NCBI GenBank assembly: GCA_963854735.1
Contig: OY978107.1
Location: 875,501-939,500, forward strand
Direction: 5' to 3'
DNA length: 64,000 nucleotides
Origin: Marvania coccoides
Taxonomy: Eukaryota; Chlorophyta; Trebouxiophyceae; Chlorellales; Chlorellaceae
Shown piece by piece: positions 21,686-32,938 of this stretch. The notes beneath the pieces were generated by a model, which worked only from the letters and a program-made list of their open reading frames with translations, did not search any database and was not told the origin of the DNA. Each line of letters opens with the position of its first letter. Position 1 is the first letter of the stretch. A program made the translations under genes and the position numbers.

Positions 21686-22719
21686 ATGCTTCCTCGGCAG
21701 AGCTCCCACTCTGCAGCACTCGGGCCAGGCGTGACAGGCGGACCGCTGGCCCACCCCACTCCGCTCTCTGCAGAAAAACAACATCAGCGGCACGGGGCCA
21801 TCGCCCCAACCTCGGGAAATGAAGCGTTTGCAGTGGATCCTGCTGCCCTCGCGAACGGCTACAGGCAGCACACGCAGTGAGTTTTTCACGCCATTAAAAT
21901 CTTTGTTTTCGATCACTCCCTTCTGATCTCCCGTCTCTGCACCCTCCTCAGGTACCCCTACGTCACTGGAACATCCGTGCTGGGCTTCACCTACCAGGAC
22001 GGCGTCATCATCGCCTGCGACACCCTCGGTGCGCTCCACAAACCACTCTTTCGATTTTCAATCCTTCCCTATGTTTTATTCTTCCTTCTCACGCCTTCCC
22101 TCACCCCATCCCACTATCCATCACAGGCTCCTACGGCTCCACCAAGCGCTACAAGTCGTTCGAGCGCGTGCGCAAGGTGAACGACTCCTGCCTGGTGGCC
22201 GCAGGCGGTGAGCTCTCCGACTACCAGCACATCATGCGGCTGCTGGAGGAGCTGGCCGACGACGACTTCTGTATGGACGACGGCCACCGCCTGAAGCCCG
22301 CCGAAGTCTTCTCCTACCTCACCCGCGTCATCTACAACCGCCGCAACAAAATGGACCCGCTGTGGAACTCACTGGTCGTTGCGGGGGTCGCCCCCGACGG
22401 AAAGCCCTTCCTGGGCACCATCGGCATGATTGGCACCAACTACGAGGACGTCACGGTGGCCACAGGCTTCGGCAATCACCTTGCTCGGCCGCTGATGCGG
22501 GAGCGACACAACTCGAACATGAGCGAAGCAGAGGCGGAGTCGCTGATGCGAGACTGCCTTCGGGTGTGCTACTACCGCGACAAGAACTCTATCAACAAGT
22601 TTCAGATCGCCAAGGTCACAAAGGCGGGGGTCAGCGTGTCGGAGCCATTTGCGCTGGAGACCAAGTGGGACTACGCCAGGTTCGCAGACCCCTCGGCCAA
22701 CGCGCCAGGCACGTGGTAG
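21686..22719 (+). CDS. PBG1: 20S proteasome subunit beta type-4 (beta7)
   Basis: Three exons (21686..21876, 21952..22028, 22127..22719) give 286 aa. After a propeptide-like leader of about 70 residues the core starts YPYVTGTSVLGFTYQDGVII and continues with GSYGSTKRYKSFERV, YLTRVIYNRRNKMDPLWNSLVVAGV, MIGTNYEDVTVATGFGNHLARPLMR and INKFQIAKVTKAGVSVSEPF. These are the signatures of the non-catalytic beta7 subunit (PSMB4; plant PBG1) of the 20S core. It lacks the catalytic N-terminal Thr pattern, as expected. TGTAA signals follow at 22741 and 22786. Confidence 0.96.
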
Positions 22720-23090
22720 TAGGGCGCGCATCGGCAGCATTGTAAATAGTGTGTGCTGTTGAAATAACGGTGCGTTGAATACAAATGTAAGACAGGCTGC
22801 GGTGAATTTTGGCTGTGTTTTACTTAAGCGTGGGGGAATGCGTGGAGAGGGCTGGGCTGGGCTGGGCTGCGTGTATCGGCTGGATGCTGGGCAGTGACGG
22901 TGGGGAGGAACAGCAGCTTGTATGCCCATGCAAATATGGAAAAGAATGGGGCCAGCATGCATCTCATACACAGGAGAAGAGGGGCAAAAGATTCCGACAC
23001 GACATTTTTTTCCAATCGTTTTTCCTTTGGTGGTCGAATTTGATCCATTGCACCGTCAACTGGTCTGAACAGCGCAGAAACCGCGTCAGA
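22720..23090. other. tandem intergenic region
   Basis: 3' flank of the proteasome gene with two TGTAA pentamers, and the presumed promoter of the next rightward gene. A small GGGCT direct repeat (near 22851-22869) is the only other structure. Confidence 0.45.
22786..22790 (+). terminator. TGTAA polyadenylation signal of proteasome beta7 gene
   Basis: TGTAA lies 67 bases after the stop; an earlier copy is at 22741. Either could direct polyadenylation. Confidence 0.45.
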
Positions 23091-23889
23091 ATGGTGATTA
23101 AGAAGGACCCTCGAGCGATCTTGGATATGTTGTCCAAACCCGTCGAGGTGGACGACGACGAGTTCCTGGACAAGCTTGACCCAAATGTGTGTTACTATTT
23201 GGCTTGACGCTGGGTGTTGATACAAAACCCTCGACACAATACATATATTTCAATTTTTTCTCGACATGTTTCTCACTCGTTCCGCAAAGCTGTGCTGCAG
23301 AAAAGCTTCGCTCTCATGCCGGACCACCCTGCCGAAGACGTCGCCGCCACAGTGGCGAGGCATGCGCACGAGCAGGAGGTGCTGGAGGGCCTTGCCGACG
23401 TCACTGTGGTAAGAGTGCCAGCTATTCATTAAAGGATTTTAGTACCTCGCTGTTGGTGTGGGAACCCCAAATGTTCAGTGGCGTTGCCATTTAAGCCAAC
23501 AATTGCATTACACACGCACATTTGCGCAGGACGAAGAGGATTTGGGCAATGCCGCTGCCCCCTCAAACACCGCCCCCGTGGAACTCACCACCAAGGAGCG
23601 GACCTTCTTTTCGTTGTTCAAGGGCCGCTCCGCCCACGAAGAGGTGCAGGCCGCCGTTTCCGACAACGTTGATATGGCAAAAGTGAAGGCGCCGGGAGAG
23701 GCTGCAGCCCTGCCCCGCGTGGGGGACACCGCCGGGGAGAAAGAGGCCAAGGAGGAAGATCTCGCGCGCAGGGCGGCGTACATTGCGGCCAACGCCAAGA
23801 CTGAGGCTGAGCACGCGAAGACCAAGGCATACAATGAGAGCCATGATCGATACGTGGCAGTGTTCAAGGACGTCAAGGATAAAAAGTGA
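23091..23889 (+). CDS. small hydrophilic protein, unknown
   Basis: Three exons (23091..23186, 23301..23408, 23530..23889), all phase 0 with GT-AG introns, give 187 aa. I do not recognise a family. The N-terminus (MVIKKDPRAILDMLSKPVEVDDDEF) is followed by an Ala/Glu-rich helical part, a TTKERTFFSLFKGRSAHEEV segment and a Lys-rich, charged C-terminus ending KDVKDKK. There is no signal peptide or membrane helix. The regular splice sites and strong codon bias support a real gene. Confidence 0.58.
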
Positions 23890-24804
23890 TATGCGAATGT
23901 GCGGGTAACTGTATTATGCATTAGTCGTCGACGTAGTATTACCAGTGAAGCATAATAATTTGGAAATGCGCAGCACATAAAGTATTAACAGTCATTTTTT
24001 CCCCCTTTCCTTTTCACTTGAACAATGTACTCTCCATGGAATAAAATTTGTTAGTATTTGTGAATGATGGAGTATAGCAGTGTTTGGTTTTTATTCGACC
24101 CCCATGGGCGCTTCCTAACTCTCATATTAAAAAAAGAAACGTTTCACAGTTTTATTCCTTTCTCTCTGTCCATAAATGCCCTTCGCAGCAGCGCTTCTAT
24201 TTAAATCACTCTTAATAGTCTCAAAATTAAAGGAGGAGAAGTGCATTCCTAGACAGATAGATTCCAAAGCCCCCCAAAACGAGAAACTCTTCGTCTTGCG
24301 CTGTGCTGGACGATGGCGAGCTCTGAGTAAGAAATTAAACAGATAAAATCAAAAATTAGAAAGCGAGCCCCTGGAAAAGACTCCGTCACGTTCAGCTCCA
24401 TTTCGGCTGTGCTCTGGATGGTTGCTGTGATGGGTTCAACGGCGTCACCAGCAGTCGTTTGTGCTCGGGTACCTGTACCTGGCCATGAGTGGCCAGAGTA
24501 CATTAGCTTTGCGTTTTTTCCTCTCTCGTTGGGCTTTAGCTCGCTGCGTAACTCAACCCTCCCTTCCTCTGCAATTCATCATCACTCTTTTCTGTGGAAT
24601 GTGGTATGTCGTGTAGACAGCATGCTCAACATGCCTGAGGCGTTTTTCCTACAGCCCTAATCACCTAATCACCTGCCCCCAGCATATCCCTGGAGTGCCC
24701 CTGGGGGGTCGAGCGGCGGCAGGGCGGATTTGGGGGTTACAACGTTTTCCTACCCAGTAATAATTACAGATAGAATAGCGGAACCACTCTGTAACCGACT
24801 ATGC
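23890..24804. other. convergent intergenic region, about 0.9 kb
   Basis: 3' flanks of the 23091 gene (+) and the MAM33-like gene (-). No frame in it resembles a known protein, and no repeat or RNA gene is evident. Confidence 0.45.
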
Positions 24805-25633
24805 CTACTTCACCAGCGCCTCCACGCGCTCCAGCCAGTACATGTACTCGCGCTGCTCCTTGTCGTGCACCAGCCGCAGCAGGTAGGCCCCCAGGTCCGC
24901 CGTCACTCCCCGCTCCTCCAAGTACTCAACGAACTGCCGCTGCATCTCCTCGTCCAGCTCCTCAAACACCGGCCCGGTGTACGCAGAGTCCTCCACCTCC
25001 CCAGACGTGGGCTCCACAGCCACGTGATGCACCTCAAGGTAGCTGCCGTCGCTCTTGCATTCGAACACCAGGCTGTCGTCGCCCTTGGCCACCTGCACGG
25101 CGAACACCACGCCCACGTCGACGTCCAGCGCGCCCTCCTCGGTTTCGAACGGCTCTTCGTCGGGCTGTTCGTTCACCATAACGTCGACGGTGACAGTCTC
25201 AGGGCCGTGTTGGCGGGAGAGGGTCATCAGGGTGTCGCCGCGGGTCTCGGTGAGGGTGAAGGGGGAAGGGGGGCCGCCAGCCAGCTCCTTTGAATTGAAA
25301 ATGGGGAAATTTGTGAAATAGGTGGAACAGGGAGAGTTTGAGTAGGCGGCAGCGGCAGAGGACACAGAATATGATTTAGAGAGCTCTGCGCACCTCGGGC
25401 TGGGTGTAGTTCGCTCGCTCGAACTCGATCTCCGAGTGTAGTGACTGCAGCAGCGTGGAGCTGGCGACTGCTGAGGAGCGGAAGGCTCTGAAAGTCATCA
25501 TTGACAGAGCAGCAGCGCTTGGTGCGGCGCGGATGGTGGCCAGGCTGATGGGGGCGGCGGCGATGGGCAGTTCAACCGCCATATGTTTGGCCAGCAGCGG
25601 CGCGGCGCGTAAAAGAGCCCTTCGCATACTCAT
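24805..25633 (-). CDS. mitochondrial glycoprotein family protein (MAM33/p32-like)
   Basis: Two exons (25633..25394, 25287..24805) give 240 aa. The N-terminal 55 residues are Arg/Ala/Ser-rich without acids, as in a mitochondrial or plastid presequence. Then come LHSEIEFERANYTQPE, a beta-rich core with GDTLMTLSR and VTVDVMVNEQPDEE, the acidic loop, LEVHHVAVEP, and the C-terminal helices LDEEMQRQFVEYLEERGV and EQREYMYWLERVEALVK. This is the MAM33/C1QBP (p32) fold, an acidic trimeric matrix protein linked to mitochondrial ribosome and respiratory function. Confidence 0.9.
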
Positions 25634-25790
25634 CCTATTCTCTAGGAATATTAAATCAAAAGAGCCACGCCGTAAACAGAAAGCCCAGGCCCGCTAAGCG
25701 AAGGAAACGACGATTACAGCTCTCAAAAAATAAATTTATAATTGGGGTTTAGAAGATATACAGTTCTTTCTCAGCATGGGCGATGGTCAG

Positions 25791-26687
25791 TCAGCGGCGC
25801 TGCTGCCACTTGCCATGCTCCTCGCTATGCTGCAGCCTTAAAGGAACAGAGTATTCATTGGCCATCTCCGCTTCTCGCTGCGCCCCAACCTCCTCGTTGT
25901 CCAGCACCCTCATGGCCCACTGCAATAAATAAAAAATAACGAAATTATTAAGAAATCATCAGCGTGCCGCTTCTTCATGGCCATTGGACGATTTTTTTTA
26001 CATTGAAACTTGCCAGGTCAACCAGTAGCTCGTATTTAAACCTCTCCAGGTTGAGCGCCTTCCTGAGCTCCTCCCCCTCGGAATCCCGCTCCTCAAGCTC
26101 TTGGTGCAGCTCCTCAAGCTGCTGCGCCTGCTGCCCCACCTGGTCCTGCAGCGAGGTTACCTCCCGGAGCAGCGCCGTGTGGGAGTACAGCCCTGCGCCG
26201 CTGGGAGATCGTGGTGCCACCAGTTCTGCAGGAAAAAGGGGGACGAGAAACCAAGCCGTTTAGCTTTGACTCCCAACTCATACATTTATTTATTTATGGT
26301 TTATGGTTTTATTGTGATGATTTTTATACAGCCGTACAGTGATGCACTTGCCTTGCTGTGCGCCTCCACTGCGAATGGCCCAGCGCTGGTCTTTGCCTTC
26401 AGCGGGGCCGCCTGCATGCCCCATCGCCTTTGTGGAGCCCTGATGGATGAAAAGGTGGTGCTGAAGAGATTGAGGGGCATGCGTGTCGTGGTTTGGTTGC
26501 TTGCGCCTGCAGTTTGTCGTTCAGACAGCGGCCAGTGACGGCGAGTTCGCTGGAAGAGGCACAGAAATGCAGTTTTGGCTGTATTCACGGCGAGCACGCC
26601 AACTGACCTGAACAGCGCGGCCATGAAACCTTTGCCACGGTTGTTTTCTCGCCACACAGCCCTACCGGTGTCCAGTTGAGAGGGCAT
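25791..26687 (-). CDS. coiled-coil protein with several GC-AG introns, unknown
   Basis: I infer five exons (26687..26608, 26549..26507, 26439..26352, 26225..26014, 25919..25791) giving 183 aa. The core is a clear coiled coil: SHTALLREVTSLQDQVGQQ, QLEELHQELEERDSEGEEL and KALNLERFKYELLVDL, continuing with AMRVLDNEEVGAQREAEM. No family recognised. Three of the four introns start with GC (GCGCAA after 26507, GCAAGT after 26352, GCAAGT after 26014). The last two match the donor consensus except for C at position 2, and they keep the frame. The first two exons are short and less certain. For the last intron, a GT three bases on would instead shift the frame and end the protein after about 20 unrelated residues. 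Confidence 0.5.
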
Positions 26688-26997
26688 CTGCTGTGGTCAA
26701 TCCTGCCAAACTTTTGACCTCCAAAAAAAGTTGCAAATGCTCGTCTGCCGGCTTGGGTAGATGGCGCAACGACTTGAACATGTGTTCTAGCAGCAGAACC
26801 CACCAGAGAGCTCCTTCAACAGCCCAACACAGGCAGTCTTCGTTTTCCACCTTTTTTTTTTTTGGCGCAGCGGGAAGGCCGCATTTCTGTGCGCGCTGCA
26901 GCGCTTTGGATTCATATTTGTTTGCATTCTGTTGTTACTTCTAACCCCCACCCTTTTCAAAAAACCCTTGCGCCGCTTTTTCGAATCTTCAAATTAA
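26688..26997. other. divergent promoter region
   Basis: Lies between the coiled-coil gene (-) and the UAP56 gene (+). An open leftward frame at 26662-26850 could be an untranslated or alternative upstream exon of the coiled-coil gene, but it does not join in frame. Otherwise nothing recognised. Confidence 0.35.
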
Positions 26998-29334
26998 ATG
27001 GCCGATCCAGTAGAGAACGTCGCTGCGGAGGAGGAGCTCGTCGACTACGAGGAGGATGAGGTTCCGGAGGCGGAGGCAGCAAAGGGAGAGCAGGTGCGTC
27101 GCCGGGCTTTGAGGTTTTGCAGCAGCATCTTCTCGAAAAAAATATTTTTGGCGTGTCCGCTGCGTGTTTCACGCCGTCTTCGCTGTTGATGTGCCATCAA
27201 TGACCCCTCCTCTGTTTTCCATCAATTTTCACAGGTCAAGAAGGGCTATGTAGGCATCCACTCGTCCGGCTTCAAAGATTTCCTGCTCAAACCCGAGCTG
27301 CTGCGCGCCATCCAGGACTGCGGCTTCGAGCACCCTTCGGAAGGTCAGCTATCACATCTTGCAGCGCTGCGCTGGGCCCCACCATGACATCCCCCCCAAA
27401 ACTCAACATCAAATCCCCCCCCCAACCTCTCGCAGTGCAACACGAGTGCATCCCTCAGGCCATCCTGGGCATGGACGTCATCTGCCAGGCCAAGTCCGGC
27501 ATGGGCAAGACCGCCGTCTTCGTCATTTCCACCCTGCAGCAGCTGGAGCCGGTTGACGGCCAGGTCTCCGTGCTGGTCATGTGCCACACCCGCGAGCTGG
27601 CCTTCCAGATCTGCCACGAGTACGAGCGCTTCACCACCTACATGAAGCACGTGCGCGTGGGCAACTTCTTCGGTGGCCTGCCCATCAAGCAGCACCGCGA
27701 GCTGCTCAAGGACGCTGAAAAGTGCCCCCACGTCATCATCGGCACCCCCGGCCGCATCAAGGCGCTGGCTGAGGAGAAGGCGCTGGACCTGAGCCACATT
27801 CGGCACTTTGTGGTTGATGAGTGCGACAAGTGCCTAGACTCGATTGACATGCGGGCTGACGTGCAGGCCATCTTCAAGCGCACCCCCCACGACAAGCAGG
27901 TCATGATGTTTTCGGCCACGCTGTCGTCCGACGTCCGCCCCGTGTGCAAGAAGTTCATGAGAGACGTGAGACGGCGCACCGCCACACCAACACAACTATT
28001 TTTTCCTTCGTTCCCTGTTTTGAATGCTGCTGCTGCTGTTGGAGCTGCTGTTGGAGCTGTTGCTGTGGGTGCTGTGGGAGCGGCAGCTGGGGCCGCCTGA
28101 GCGAGGAGTCTTTGGTGGTGGACAAGTTCAGTTTTGTTTTTCTGCCGCCGGGTTTATTTATTTTCAAGGGCTGGCTGCCCTTTTCTCTTCTTTATGCTAC
28201 TTGGCTAGAAGAAAGTCGGGCTTTGTGGCGCGCGCGCGAGCTGGTGCGCTTCGCACCTTGAAAGAAGCGGCCGCATCTGCATGGAGAGACGAGCTTTTGG
28301 GCGGAATGAATGAATGGATGGTTGTTGAGGACACATCGGCTCGCTGGAGGCCCGAGGCCTGGGCCACGGGGCTGCCGCTTTCCCAATGCGATGCTCCGAC
28401 CTCCTTCACTCAAGCCATTCAGCGATGACTCTCTTTTGCGTTTGCATTTTTTCAGCGAGCGGCCGAGCGGCAGCTTTGGAGCTTTGGGGGTGTCTGTGGA
28501 CGACTGGACCAGGAGGAAGACCCATCCAATCACTCACCAACGTCCAAGCCCGCTGGCTGTACATTCTTTCTTTGATTTTTAGGGCAACAGCGGCGTCAGC
28601 GGAACCCCCCTTTTTTTTCCAGCCCCTCAGCAGCACAACACAGCACCCAGCACAGCAGCAGCCTCTTCTTACCCACCCCTCTCCTTTTGTCTACCTCCCC
28701 TCCTCCCCTCCTTTACTCATCCATCTTCTTTCTTTCTTTATTTCCCCCCTTGCTTCCCGCACAGCCGATGGAGATTTACGTTGACGACGAGGCCAAGCTG
28801 ACGCTGCACGGCCTGGTGCAGCACTACGTCATGCTGAACGAGGACCAGAAGAACCGCAAGCTGAATGATCTGCTGGACGCCCTCGACTTCAACCAAGTCG
28901 TCATTTTCGTCAAGTCGGTGGTGCGCGCGCGCGAGCTCAACCGCCTCCTCAACGAGTGCAACTTCCCCGCCACCACCATCCACTCCGCCATGGGCCAAGA
29001 CCAGCGCCTCAAGGTGTACAAGGAGTTCAAGGAGGGCGCCAAGCGCATCCTGGTGGCCACTGACCTGGTGGGCCGGGGTATCGACATCGAGCGCGTCAAC
29101 ATCGTGATCAACTACGACATGCCCGAGACCGACGAGAAGCACGGCAACGGCGCGGACACCTACCTGCACCGCGTGGGTCGCGCTGGGCGGTTTGGCACCA
29201 AGGGGCTGGCCATTACGTTTGTGGCGGGGCAGCAGGACAGCGAGGTGCTCAACCTGGTGCAGGAGCGGTTCGATGTGGACATCAAGCCGCTGCCGGACCA
29301 CATCGAGCCGCAGGCGTACATGAACACCGCTTAG
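26998..29334 (+). CDS. UAP56: DEAD-box RNA helicase UAP56/SUB2 (mRNA export and splicing)
   Basis: Four exons (26998..27093, 27235..27343, 27436..27965, 28765..29334) give 434 aa, the usual family length. After an acidic N-terminus ([12 protein letters not shown]) come the Q-motif ([17 protein letters not shown]), motif [22 protein letters not shown], the diagnostic DECD motif II, SAT, and in the second RecA domain [22 protein letters not shown] and [17 protein letters not shown] plus this length identifies UAP56/SUB2 (DDX39B), which acts in spliceosome assembly and in the TREX mRNA-export complex in the nucleus. Its last intron (27966-28764, 799 bases) is much longer than others in the window and separates the two RecA domains. 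Confidence 0.97.
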
Positions 29335-29941
29335 AAGAAGAAAAACAGCGGCAGACACATAAAAATGAGTGTTGACAGGAAAACAAAGTACTAGAACAAA
29401 AAAAACCCTACTTGCGTAATGATTTTTTCCTTGCGAATAGGAAATGAAGCGGCGCCCCTTTGGCTCTTTTGTTTGGGCTGCCCATGGATTTGCACTGCCT
29501 TTCTTTAGTTCGGCAGCCTGACTTTCAAAATCTTCTTTCCAGTTTTGGCTTTGACTTGTGTTATTTTACGACCACAACAAAAACATGACGACTCTTCTTT
29601 GCAACCAAGTGAAACCCCGATTTGACCAGATCAACGGTGTGAAGTATAAACAAGGGAGGGGCGAGGGGACACTGTGCTGCTGTGCGACCTTTGTCTGCAT
29701 GGACTCGTATTGCATGGTTTACGCGTTCATTTCTTAGAAGTAGGCGTTACATATCACACAAAATAAGTTCACAAAAAAAGTTCACAGAAAGCGAGTAATG
29801 CAAATGCTAATCTTAGTAGAATCGTTCATCGTCATTATATTTAAGCCACGCAATTCAATTTACCTCAGGGAGGTCACTATCATTCTAGTTTCAATAACAG
29901 TCATCCAGAACCACCCACAAATTTTCCCAACCCGCTCTCAT
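29335..29941. other. convergent intergenic region
   Basis: 3' flanks of UAP56 (+) and the NFU gene (-). AT-rich, with no recognised gene or repeat. Confidence 0.45.
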
Positions 29942-31387
29942 CTAAAACTGCAGGGGCTCCCCGGTGTCTTTGTCCAGCACGATCACCTCCTTCAGGTCGG
30001 GAAATTTGTCTTTGACAGCCGCCACCACGCCGTACGCGATGGGCTTGGGCCCGGCGTAGCGCAGCACCGCCTCCCCTTCATCGACGTCCACAACCTCCAC
30101 GCTGCCGCCGTAGGCCACGATGGCGCCGCGCAGAATGTTGAGGTGCGAGTCCAGGGAGTCCGCAGTGGCCCGCGTGTCCACCGCACCCCCAATGTTGATC
30201 ACCTCCTTCAGCTGGGCGCCGAACGCTGACTTGAGGGACCGCTCGATGCCCATTTTCATGGTGGCGGTGGAGGAGGGGCAGGTGCCGCACGCTCCCTGCA
30301 GCTGCAGCGCCACGATGCCGTTGGCTACGGATACCACCTCCACGTTGCCGCCGTCGGCAATGAGGTAAGGCCTCACGTCGTCCAGCGCTTTGTCAACCGA
30401 CGCGATGGTCATCTCAGCACGCGCGGCAGCGGGAGAGCTGTCGGCGTCGGCGTTGCCCACGGCGCGGTGCACGCTGGCTCTGGCGAAGGGGGTGACCACC
30501 ACCGCGGGAGAAGAAGAGGAAGAAGGTGCAGCACCGTTGCTGCTGCTGCCGTTGCTGCCGTTTCCGTTTAGAGTTTCAGCTGTCTGGCCGTCAATGACTG
30601 CGCTCCAGTCGCCCCCCTCCATGCTGGCCCGCAGCTTGGCCGCGCGCTCATCGCTCGTCATTTCTTTTTCCTCTGCTTGTTTCTTCTCCCCCAACGCCCG
30701 CTGCATTTTGTCTTTTTTGTCCTCGTAGCTCGCCAGCTCGTCCGCAGACATGCTGGTGGGGTCGAAAGACTGCGCCCGGGTCCACAGCTCCGCTTCAGCG
30801 CCGTTTCCAGGCGGCAACGTCCCTTCCTCGTTCATCCAGTTGTCTGCCTCCTGCTGCAGCGCCGCCCGGCTCTGCATGGCGCGATTAGCAAACACCATGA
30901 CGCGCACAAACGCGCAGCGGTCCTCCCCGAAGCTCGCGCTCAGCCCGCGCACAGCCAGCACCACATTGCGAGAGTAAGACACGTACTGCATGTTGCGCTT
31001 TGCATCGTAAACAGCAAAAACGCCCACGGGGCGCTCCCCTTCGCGGGTCTCCAGGTAGGAAGCGACGGGGACGAGCGCCGTGCCGTCGTCTTCGCCATCG
31101 CGGAAGGAGTAGGCGGCAGAAAAGGTGGAGGCAGAGGTCGCAGAGGCAGCACCAGGGTCAGCGGCGGTGCCATGGGCAGCCTCAGCGCCGCCTTCGCCGT
31201 ACAGGAAGGAGTGCAGGTCCTTGTGACCTTCGGGGACGGCGTCGTCGGTCACCACGGACGGGCCGCTGGAGGCTTGCAGTAGGGTGGGCCGGCGAGTGCG
31301 GTGAAGGGGTTGGGTGGGACTGGGGCGCAGGGCGCGGCTCGCGTGGCCCACGCCCAAAGGTGTGGCCAGATGGGCGGAAAAAGCCAT
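29942..31387 (-). CDS. NFU: plastid NFU iron-sulfur scaffold with GIY-YIG-like domain, intronless
   Basis: A single exon encodes 481 aa from ATG 31387. Residues 1-40 form a transit peptide ([20 protein letters not shown]). A central domain with [20 protein letters not shown] and [15 protein letters not shown] resembles the GIY-YIG-like module seen in some cyanobacterial and plastid proteins. A charged linker follows. The C-terminal part is a canonical NFU domain ([37 protein letters not shown], with CxxC) and a second NFU-like repeat without the cysteines, as in plant plastid NFU1-3. NFU proteins hand 4Fe-4S and 2Fe-2S clusters to photosystem I and other targets. The gene is the only intronless one in the window. 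Confidence 0.92.
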   Translation of the reverse strand: MAFSAHLATPLGVGHASRALRPSPTQPLHRTRRPTLLQASSGPSVVTDDAVPEGHKDLHSFLYGEGGAEAAHGTAADPGAASATSASTFSAAYSFRDGEDDGTALVPVASYLETREGERPVGVFAVYDAKRNMQYVSYSRNVVLAVRGLSASFGEDRCAFVRVMVFANRAMQSRAALQQEADNWMNEEGTLPPGNGAEAELWTRAQSFDPTSMSADELASYEDKKDKMQRALGEKKQAEEKEMTSDERAAKLRASMEGGDWSAVIDGQTAETLNGNGSNGSSSNGAAPSSSSSPAVVVTPFARASVHRAVGNADADSSPAAARAEMTIASVDKALDDVRPYLIADGGNVEVVSVANGIVALQLQGACGTCPSSTATMKMGIERSLKSAFGAQLKEVINIGGAVDTRATADSLDSHLNILRGAIVAYGGSVEVVDVDEGEAVLRYAGPKPIAYGVVAAVKDKFPDLKEVIVLDKDTGEPLQF

Positions 31388-31659
31388 GGCGCAGGACGAA
31401 ATTTGGGATGAAAATTGAGGCGTACGTGATTCCCAAGAAATCTTTGGACGCCAAGAGCGGCAATTGCGAGGGGCTTGGGTCGTGCTCGACAAAAAAGAAA
31501 CACTTAATATGCAATTAAATTATGTAGACAATGAAATCTGCAAGATTAGCTTGTTCCGAAACTTCTTTAAAAATCTGGCAAAAAACAGATTGTTCATCGA
31601 GCGGGGCGCATTTGAAAAAAAAACTGGGCGAATATCAAGCTCCCAACAACGCGTGCAGC

Positions 31660-32784
31660 ATGAAAATCGCCCAAATCAACCAAATTTCCTTCACTCAAAA
31701 TGTGGTGATCCCCTTTCAGCCTTCGTGCATGCCTTCTCTGGCCAAGCCAGGCTGCCTGCCACACCAACAATCCAAGATCACACGTGGATCTAGGGCGCAG
31801 GCCTCCTCCAATCACGTGCAAGTCACGGAGAGCCTCACTCTACTCCGCTTCCCCGACAGCGCCGACCAGGCAAGGTTTGCATGATGTTTCGCCTTTCTTC
31901 GTGCTTTACAGTGCCTAAAGCCTCCACGAGCATCCCTGCAGGACTCTGTGCGAAATATAGTCGACCAGGTGAGCAGATACTCGTTTTTATAGTTTGCGAA
32001 AGGAAAATAAAAATGAAGACTGTGGTTTTCCTTGCCTGATCTTTCTTCCTCCGCGAATGCAGGTGTGGTCGCTGCAATACATGGTGGCTGGTCCCATATC
32101 CGGCGCCGCTGGTTCCTTTGCCCCTCTGGACGCTGCCCCGCCCAGCGCTGGGCCTGCTTTCACCCACGCTGTGCTGTTCCGCTACGGCCAGCAGCGCCTC
32201 ATGGAGAGCTTCATTAGCAACGAACGCACCCAAAGCATGTTGACATCAATCAAGGGCGATACGGCAGAAGGTAAGAACGCAGTCCCAAAGCATAATTTTG
32301 AAAGAGCATGTGCGCTGAACAAAATAAATGTCTGTCGGCAGAGGTGGCCACGCTGTGCTTCAACACCGCGGTGCCAAACGAGCTGGAGGCCATTTTCAGG
32401 CGAGGGGACGAGTGGGACGTGGGTCAAGAACTGGTCATGGCGCTAGCACTCAGGCCTGGCTCCAGCGCAGCCGACGCAGCAGAGTTTCTCGACTTGACGC
32501 AGCAGCTGGCCACCAGCTCAGCCTTCGGGGCGGTGCAGGCCGCTTCGGGGGCGTGCCTTGCGGCAGACTCCCCACTGCAGCCGCGCCCTGATTTTGTGTT
32601 GATGGCGAGGTTTCAAAGCAGGGAGCAGCTGGAGGGGTTCGTGCGGTGTCCCCCCATTGAGGCGGTGTTGGTGGGGGATGAGAGGTCGCCACTGAAGGCG
32701 CTTTGGGCGGGGGCTCTGGAGGTTGCACCAGCGGAGCAGAGCAATTCCAGTCCGCAAGGAAGGGGAGGCCTGGGACTTCCCTAA
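31660..32784 (+). CDS. plastid stress-response A/B-barrel (Dabb) protein, two domains
   Basis: Four exons (31660..31869, 31942..31968, 32063..32270, 32342..32784) give 295 aa. About 50 residues form a Ser/Gln/Arg-rich transit peptide. Two ferredoxin-like Dabb modules follow: ESLTLLRFPDSADQ to FTHAVLFRYGQQRLMESFISN, then ELVMALALRPGSSAADAAEF to PDFVLMARFQSREQLEGFV. Such tandem Dabb proteins (plant DABB1-like) are plastid or stress-related; their activity is largely unknown. The first intron starts CAG/GCAAGG (GC-AG); GT alternatives run into stops. The second exon could instead start at 31912, adding ten residues in frame; I prefer 31942 because it keeps the usual domain spacing. Confidence 0.78.
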
Positions 32785-32938
32785 TGGAGTCCAATTTTTA
32801 ATATCGCCTTGCAAAAATAACTTCAAAATTTGATTCTTTCGTGCGTGGTTTCGTTTTTTCCTGCTGAAATTCTTAAAACAAAACTTTCTCACAAGAGGAG
32901 CGTCATTTATTTCGCCTCAAAGCTCGATCAAATTTTAG

